Shown: positions 59,957 to 64,000 of the stretch, piece by piece
How positions within the stretch are numbered: position 1 is the stretch's first letter
How the letters are laid out: each line of letters starts with the position of its first letter
Assembly: GCA_047975765.1 (NCBI GenBank)
Contig: JBKEEF010000012.1
Span: 298,051 to 362,050, forward strand
Direction of reading: 5' to 3'
Origin: JAQWBS01 sp047975765
GTDB lineage: Bacteria; Pseudomonadota; Alphaproteobacteria; RF32; CAG-239
Length of the DNA: 64,000 bases
Program-made: the position numbers and the translations under genes
The notes under the pieces: model-generated
The model's database searches: none
What the model saw: only the letters and a program-made list of their open reading frames with translations
Told to the model about the DNA's origin: nothing

Positions 59957-60680
59957 TTTGATTTTTGAAAAAACCTATGACATCAGAACTTATGAAGTAG
60001 ATAAAAATGGAACTTTAAGAGTTGTCACTCTATTTAACATTTTTCAAGATATGGCAGATAGACATGCTGAAGCATTAGGACTTGGTTTGAGTTTTTGTTT
60101 GGAAAAAGGTTTCGCCTGGGTTGGTTCAAACTATCACATCAAAATCAACCGCCTACCCAAGCTTCATGAAACAATTAAAATCCAAACATGGCTTTCAGAA
60201 GAAAAAAAATTTGGAGCAGTGCGTGATTTTGTTGTTTATGATATGAACGATGATATCATTATTTCTGCGGCCAGCCTTTGGGTCTTAATTAACTATGAGA
60301 GAAGACGTCCTATCCTTCTTAAGGATAACCTTCCGGACTACACTGTTAATCCCCTTAAAGCTCTTGAAACTGACTTTACAAAGCTCCAAGAAATTTCTAC
60401 ACCTCAAAGCCTTGCAGAGTTTAAAATTCGTTTTGATGATATCGACTTGAATAATCATGTTAACAATGCAGTCTATCCACTTTGGGCGACAGAGAGTGTC
60501 GATAATGACTTTCACATGGAACACACCCTAGAAGAACTAGAAATTGAATTCAAAAAGGAAGCTCTTTATGGTGAAACGGTCGAAGTTCTAACAGCTATGG
60601 ATGATCAAACCTCCCACCATAGTATTAAATCTAAAGAAGATGGAAGAGAGCTTTCTAGAGTGAAACTTAAATGGAAATAA
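59946..60680 (+). CDS. Acyl-ACP thioesterase (FatA/FatB type)
   Basis: A double hot-dog fold protein of 244 residues. It begins FEKTYDIRTYEVDKNGTLRV, then FQDMADRHAEALG near 35, WLSEEKKFGAVRDFVVYD near 85 and the second domain with FDDIDLNNHVNNAVYPLWATE near 160-180, containing the catalytic Asp-Asn-His set. It releases fatty acids from acyl carrier protein. It overlaps the RNase J-like gene by 11 bp and is followed by a terminator. Confidence 0.85.
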   Translation: MMNNLIFEKTYDIRTYEVDKNGTLRVVTLFNIFQDMADRHAEALGLGLSFCLEKGFAWVGSNYHIKINRLPKLHETIKIQTWLSEEKKFGAVRDFVVYDMNDDIIISAASLWVLINYERRRPILLKDNLPDYTVNPLKALETDFTKLQEISTPQSLAEFKIRFDDIDLNNHVNNAVYPLWATESVDNDFHMEHTLEELEIEFKKEALYGETVEVLTAMDDQTSHHSIKSKEDGRELSRVKLKWK

Positions 60681-60711
60681 AAAAAGCCCAAACTTATGTT
60701 TGGGCTTTTTT
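60681..60711 (+). terminator. Terminator after the thioesterase gene
   Basis: AAAAAGCCCAAAC pairs with GTTTGGGCTTTTT, followed by T-run. Confidence 0.85.
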
Positions 60712-60728
60712 ACATTAATCTTTTATCA

Positions 60729-61142
60729 CTATGCTTCCGTCATGTAAGCCTTAACAGGCTTCTTATCTTTCAACTTTTCTTCCACAACTGCAATAACTCG
60801 CGAAAGCTTTTCTTTTTCTTCAGAAGACAAAAAATCTTCTGGAAATTTTGAAAACTCCGCTAGAAGAGCTCTGAGGCTTCCTGAGTTAAAGCCGGCAATG
60901 TCATTTCTCAGATTTCTACTGTTGAAACTTTTGTGATTAAGATATTTCTTAATTTTGCTACGTTTACCATCCATAACATTTACCAAGAGAGTTCCTAATA
61001 CTTCAACTAGATAGAATTGCCGTGCAACCATCAACAAAGTGATTACAGCAGAAATAGCCACAACCGGAGTGAAATAATCAGTCAAAACAAATTTCACTAA
61101 CACGCATAATACAACGAGCGAGAAAAATACTTTAGTTTTCAT
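60729..61142 (-). CDS. Hypothetical membrane protein, 137 aa
   Basis: I do not recognise this protein. Two hydrophobic segments lie in the first 55 residues (VFFSLVVLCVLVKFVL and VVAISAVITLLMVARQFYLVEVLG) followed by a soluble basic tail of about 80 residues. Ends in KKPVKAYMTEA. It is convergent with the thioesterase gene. No ribosome site of note. Confidence 0.55.
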   Translation of the reverse strand: MKTKVFFSLVVLCVLVKFVLTDYFTPVVAISAVITLLMVARQFYLVEVLGTLLVNVMDGKRSKIKKYLNHKSFNSRNLRNDIAGFNSGSLRALLAEFSKFPEDFLSSEEKEKLSRVIAVVEEKLKDKKPVKAYMTEA

Positions 61143-61224
61143 GATAAAATTTTTTTAGTAATACTGAATAATAATTAATAGTGGTCTTATTATATTTCAT
61201 TTTTTCCTAAAAAGATAGCTTTAT

Positions 61225-61824
61225 TTAGAACAGCTTCAATAGATCCTCATAACCATGAGAAAGCATATGTTCAATAAGCGTTTTTGTTCCAAGCGTGATA
61301 AGGATGACACCTGCAAATATTTCAATATATTTAGTTGGAATTTTCTTAAACAGACGATTCATCTTGAAACCTATGTATGAGTTGATAAAAGTCACAATTC
61401 CAATCATAATTCCTGCCAACCAAATGGAAACGGGCATAAAATAAAGAGAAACACCCGCAACAAAAGCATCAATACTTGTTGCGAAGGCTGCAATAAGCAA
61501 AACTTTGAAAGTGATATGTTTCTTGTTTGGAACTTCACATTCAACAGGTTTATCCTCTAAAGCATCTTTGATAAATTTTAGACCAAGTGCTGCAAAAACC
61601 ATAAAGACAATCCAATGGTCGAATATTTTTACATAATCACTAATGCTGTTTGTTCCGTACCATCCCAAAACAGGCATGGCAAATTGTGCAAAACCATTTG
61701 CTGCAGCCATCTTATATGCATTTTTGTTTTTATTCTTTTTAACAACAGCACCACATGAAAAAGAAACAAGGAACGCGTCAATTGAGAGTGCTAGAGAAAG
61801 CAAGAAAATTTCGAACCAAATCAT
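61225..61824 (-). CDS. mntP: Manganese efflux pump MntP
   Basis: A six-span inner-membrane protein of 199 residues, which exports Mn2+. The pair of family repeats is visible: LSLALSIDAFLVSFSCG near residue 9 and AAFATSIDAFVAGVSL near 112, each with a conserved Asp in the middle of a span. The leader upstream of the ATG is short, and no yybP-ykoY (Mn) riboswitch was recognised in it. It is monocistronic. Confidence 0.93.
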   Translation of the reverse strand: MIWFEIFLLSLALSIDAFLVSFSCGAVVKKNKNKNAYKMAAANGFAQFAMPVLGWYGTNSISDYVKIFDHWIVFMVFAALGLKFIKDALEDKPVECEVPNKKHITFKVLLIAAFATSIDAFVAGVSLYFMPVSIWLAGIMIGIVTFINSYIGFKMNRLFKKIPTKYIEIFAGVILITLGTKTLIEHMLSHGYEDLLKLF

Positions 61825-61906
61825 TTTTAGAAACGCCTTATTGTTATTTTAATGCCCTTCTTTTATCTCATATCACTCTTAGTGACAAGACTTTTTTATC
61901 TAATAT

Positions 61907-62323
61907 TTAATAATAAGAAGGTCTTTTTCGCTTGGTCCATTTATACCATTCAGGCTTCTGAGAAACTTTTTCAATCAGACGCTTTTTTGACACTTCAATA
62001 TCTTTTTTCGTAAAAATATATTCGACTTCAAAATCATAGTCACTCTCAAAAACTTTTTTTTGCAATGCGTTAGCTGTGAGAGTCAAGTTGTATGATCTAA
62101 ATTTCAATTCTTGATAAATTTCATGATATCGATTTACTAAATAGTGAATTTTATTTACAAAAAACTTCACATGCCCTTTACCTAAACAAAACTCAGTTGG
62201 TATATTTTCGATTTTTAATTTTCCATCAATCACCCCATTCACAATTCTTGGCAATTCTCTATATTCTGCCATAAGGTGCTGATCTGAAATTTCTTCGACA
62301 GGAACTAAATTAATTCTAGTCAT
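61907..62323 (-). CDS. Pyrimidine dimer DNA glycosylase (T4 endonuclease V-like)
   Basis: A 138-residue DNA-repair enzyme. The ATG giving MTRINLVPVEEIS follows GAGGG. After removal of Met, Thr2 becomes the N-terminal nucleophile of this family; Arg22, Glu23 and Arg26, which match the T4 enzyme's catalytic residues, are in AEYRELPR. GKGHVKFFVNKIHYL near 52 is typical of the domain. It removes UV-induced pyrimidine dimers and nicks the abasic site. A longer frame adds nine residues but loses Thr2. Stand-alone gene. Confidence 0.88.
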   Translation of the reverse strand: MTRINLVPVEEISDQHLMAEYRELPRIVNGVIDGKLKIENIPTEFCLGKGHVKFFVNKIHYLVNRYHEIYQELKFRSYNLTLTANALQKKVFESDYDFEVEYIFTKKDIEVSKKRLIEKVSQKPEWYKWTKRKRPSYY

Positions 62324-62375
62324 TATACCCTCTTTATTTTTAAACTTCATGCATCCTATCTCAATCCTAACAAAA

Positions 62376-62408
62376 AATAAAGAGCCTTCATTGAAAGCTC
62401 TTTATTAT
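62376..62408 (-). terminator. Terminator after the cold-shock gene
   Basis: TAAAGAGCCTTCA pairs with TTGAAAGCTCTTTA in a nearly loopless hairpin. It lies downstream of the cold-shock gene on its strand. Confidence 0.7.
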
Positions 62409-62437
62409 AAAATCAAATCTTTACTAGGTTTGTCTTA

Positions 62438-62647
62438 TTATTGCACAACTGCAACATTTCCTGCTGCTTGTCTACCTCTATCGTCATAAGTTTCGTAGGT
62501 AACAACTTGTCCTTCGTCTAAGTGCTTAAGCCCTGTTTTCTCGAGCGCTGAAATATGCACAAAAATATCTTTTGTTGACGATTCCTCAGGAATGATAAAA
62601 CCATATCCTTTTTTTACATTAAACCACTTAACAGTTCCCTTATACAT
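62438..62647 (-). CDS. Cold-shock protein (CspA family)
   Basis: A 69-residue RNA-binding protein of the OB fold. The RNP-1 motif KGYGFI and RNP-2 motif DIFVHIS are intact, after the usual TVKWFNVKKG start. It acts as an RNA chaperone. A gap of about 300 bp without genes precedes it, longer than a normal leader; cold-shock genes often have long, structured leaders, but no conserved element is recognised here. Confidence 0.95.
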   Translation of the reverse strand: MYKGTVKWFNVKKGYGFIIPEESSTKDIFVHISALEKTGLKHLDEGQVVTYETYDDRGRQAAGNVAVVQ

Positions 62648-62945
62648 AATTTAATAATCCTTCTAATACAATTCCCCAAATGAGCATCATAGAAGTTGAC
62701 ACTCAATAACAAGATCAACTATAGATTATAAATATTAAACTCTTATGTCAATACCTTTTTGCTACTATAGGTTTAATTTGATGTTATTTGCAATGAATAA
62801 GGTTAAATTTAATATAACTGTAACAAAACCTTTGTTCAATATCATACAAAACATATAAACTAAAGTATATAAACACAAAGTTTAAATCAAAATCATAAGA
62901 GAAATGTAATCATTAGCGGAAGAAAATCAAGGTTTAATAATAAAA
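62648..62945 (-). other. Long leader/intergenic region before the cold-shock gene
   Basis: About 298 bp without a gene. The half nearest the coding sequence is very AT-rich, and no clear hairpin or RNA motif stands out. It may contain the promoter and untranslated leader of the cold-shock gene. Confidence 0.35.
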
Positions 62946-63416
62946 TTATTTTTTTAAAACATCTGTAAGTTGCAATGGGATAATTTGAGAAATAGAATCT
63001 ATTGAAGTTTCAACTTGATAGCCAATTTTTCCAGCACTAAAAACGATTGTTTCAAAATTTTGTGCCGTAGAATCGATTATCGTTTTGAACTGTTTTTTCA
63101 TTCCAATTGGAGAACATCCACCATGAATATAACCAGTAAGCGGAAGAAGTTCTTTTTGCTTAATCATTTCAACAGCTTTTTCACCAACTACTGTGGCTGC
63201 TTTTTTAAGGTCTAACTCCTCTTTTACAGGGATGAGAAAGACATAATGGTTTTTGGACTTCGCAACAGTAACTAGTGTTTTGAAAACTTGCTCGGGATTT
63301 TCTCCTAAAGCAAGAGCAACTTCTTCACCACTCACCGCTCCTGTGCCAAGATACGAATATGCCTTATATTCAATCCCTGCTTTATCTAAAATTCGCATAA
63401 CATTTGTTTTTTCCAT
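62946..63416 (-). CDS. ybaK: Cys-tRNA(Pro)/Cys-tRNA(Cys) deacylase YbaK
   Basis: A 156-residue tRNA-editing enzyme that hydrolyses mischarged Cys-tRNA(Pro). The YbaK/EbsC fold is shown by TNVMRILDKAGIEYKAYSY at the N-terminus, VFKTLVTVAKSKNHYVFLIPVKEEL near 44-68 with the catalytic Lys, and GGCSPIGMKK near 98. The length is standard. About 145 bp upstream on the same strand ends the second structured RNA. Confidence 0.92.
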   Translation of the reverse strand: MEKTNVMRILDKAGIEYKAYSYLGTGAVSGEEVALALGENPEQVFKTLVTVAKSKNHYVFLIPVKEELDLKKAATVVGEKAVEMIKQKELLPLTGYIHGGCSPIGMKKQFKTIIDSTAQNFETIVFSAGKIGYQVETSIDSISQIIPLQLTDVLKK

Positions 63417-63492
63417 TATATTTTCTTTCTTAAAGTCTTTCTTTCAAATCTTATAAACAAAACATCTTAAAAAGTATTATATATCTCACAAA

Positions 63493-63556
63493 AAACTTGC
63501 CGAACAATTTTCACATCATCCGACAAGTTTCCTTCTCATACTTTGGGGAAGTATTA
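63493..63556. other. Two hairpins upstream of ybaK
   Basis: AAACTTG / CAAGTTT flank a long loop (63,493-63,531), and ATACTT-TGGGG-AAGTAT forms a tight hairpin (63,537-63,556). They sit between ybaK and the structured RNA and may belong to its 3' region or to the ybaK leader. Confidence 0.4.
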
Positions 63557-63735
63557 GAATAAAAGAAACCCGCCATATAAAAAGGCGGGCGGATGTTAGA
63601 AAACCGTATACCAATAAAACGGCTCGACTTATTCAGTCAAAACCTTATTCGCCGACATCCACCCATAAGAGATAGGTTGAGGTCGACACGTTTTTTAAGT
63701 CGTGTGCACCCGACTAATGGTATTAAGGGTTTTCT
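63557..63735 (-). ncRNA. Structured RNA locus (copy 2), between 5S rRNA and ybaK
   Basis: Same plan and strand as the RNA in the tRNA-Val element. On the minus strand it ends in CCCGCC-TTTTTATAT-GGCGGG followed by TTTCTTTTATT. The stem ACATCC / GGATGT, the core words CGACTTATT (63,625-63,633) and CATAAGA (63,664-63,670), and the hairpin CCG/CGG with loop word ATACCA correspond to those of copy 1. The ACACG/CGTGT hairpin loop holds TTTTTTA, complementary to the terminator loop, and TGGTAT (63,718-63,723) is complementary to ATACCA (63,608-63,613). A coding frame over this stretch is not supported. A role in regulation is inferred, not shown. Confidence 0.5.
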
Positions 63736-63786
63736 AAGCCCTAAGCAATATTCCTTATGGATTTCAGAGCTTAAAGATAAACAGAC

Positions 63787-63818
63787 AAAAACCCCTACAC
63801 ATTTCTGTGAGGGGTTTT
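63787..63818 (-). terminator. Terminator after 5S rRNA
   Basis: AAAAACCCCT-A-CAC and GTG-AGGGGTTTTT form a strong hairpin with T-run on the minus strand, about 50 bp after the 5S rRNA. Confidence 0.85.
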
Positions 63819-63865
63819 TAAGTAATAAATAACAATTTGATAGGATTATTATGTAGGGGGTTAAT

Positions 63866-63983
63866 GATCCGGCGACGACTTACTCTCCCGAGTCTTAAGA
63901 CGAAGTACCATCAGCGCTAAGAGGTTTAACGGCCGAGTTCGGAATGGGATCGGGTGGGACACTCTCGCTAAAGCCACCAGATC
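63866..63983 (-). rRNA. rrf: 5S ribosomal RNA
   Basis: On the minus strand the sequence has the landmarks of 5S rRNA: GATCTGGTGGC at the 5' end pairs with GCCGGATC at the 3' end, CCCGATCCCATTCCGAACTC in loop B/C, and GCCGTTAAAC, then GATGGTAC near the E region. A longer outer stem (GGGTTAATGATC with GATCATTAACCC) brackets it and is probably the processing stem. The rest of the rRNA operon lies to the right of the window. Confidence 0.95.
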
Positions 63984-64000
63984 ATTAACCCTCTACATAA

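Noticed and set aside
61825..61906. Manganese riboswitch (yybP-ykoY) upstream of mntP
   Set aside because: The leader is too short and no matching motif is recognisable; not supported.
63593..63832. 79-residue plus-strand reading frame near the right end
   Set aside because: It overlaps the structured RNA and the 5S terminator, has no ribosome site and a composition unlike genes nearby.
1..64000. CRISPR arrays
   Set aside because: No regularly spaced direct repeats and no cas genes were seen; repeats present are tRNA-derived, direct repeats of the element or hairpins.

Overview
The window is low in G+C and fully bacterial. It looks like a chromosomal piece of an AT-rich alphaproteobacterium, possibly of a gut or host-associated low-GC lineage. 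This placement is inferred from gene content (SUF operon with SufT, yajC-secD-secF, a short basic protein of a type I associate with Alphaproteobacteria), not from a marker search. A 5S rRNA at the right edge, reading leftwards, marks the end of an rRNA operon that continues outside the window.

Layout. About 0-26 kb is core chromosome: HAD phosphatase, serS, trpS, a gpsA-like gene with pgpA (phospholipid synthesis), secF-secD-yajC, a LytM/NlpD-like lipoprotein, a large unknown helical protein, a long Fe-S assembly locus (sufB, MazG-like, sufC, sufD, a hydrolase-like protein without catalytic residues, sufS, a DMT transporter, sufT), then ddpX-like, murI, an M20 peptidase, and a sufE-sucC-sucD-comF cluster. 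The SucD protein lacks the active-site histidine. About 26.3-39.8 kb is accessory DNA next to a tRNA-Thr. It holds a large serine recombinase whose reading frame runs through the antisense strand of the tRNA, membrane and secreted unknowns, a HUH (Rep-like) protein, a cytosine methyltransferase, a HEPN-type protein paired with an AlbA_2/Schlafen-type protein (a candidate defence operon), and an APH-type kinase. About 39.9-47.5 kb returns to core-like genes: a canonical gpsA, a frameshifted Hsp70-family gene, a flotillin fragment, MFS, PIG-L and a glycosyltransferase.

From 47.53 to 56.39 kb an 8.8-kb integrative element sits in tRNA-Val(GAC), bounded by a 57-bp direct repeat. It carries a tyrosine integrase, an AlpA-like regulator, a HUH protein, a broken vsr, a cytosine methyltransferase with a putative restriction enzyme, and a structured RNA locus. 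From 56.5 kb to the end is core again: N-formylglutamate amidohydrolase, a lytic transglycosylase, an RNase J-like protein, an acyl-ACP thioesterase, mntP, a T4 endonuclease V-type repair enzyme, a cold-shock protein, ybaK and 5S rRNA.

The most unusual item is a structured RNA present twice, once in the tRNA-Val element (about 52.62-52.81 kb) and once between the rRNA operon and ybaK (about 63.56-63.73 kb). Both read on the minus strand. Both share core words and end in an intrinsic terminator whose loop is complementary to an upstream hairpin loop, an arrangement that recalls phage antisense immunity RNAs (C4 / P4 CI). Other highlights are the HEPN-AlbA_2 pair, the SucD His-to-Tyr change, the tRNA-Val attachment site with a covarying T-stem pair, and the nested palindromes behind the integrase gene.
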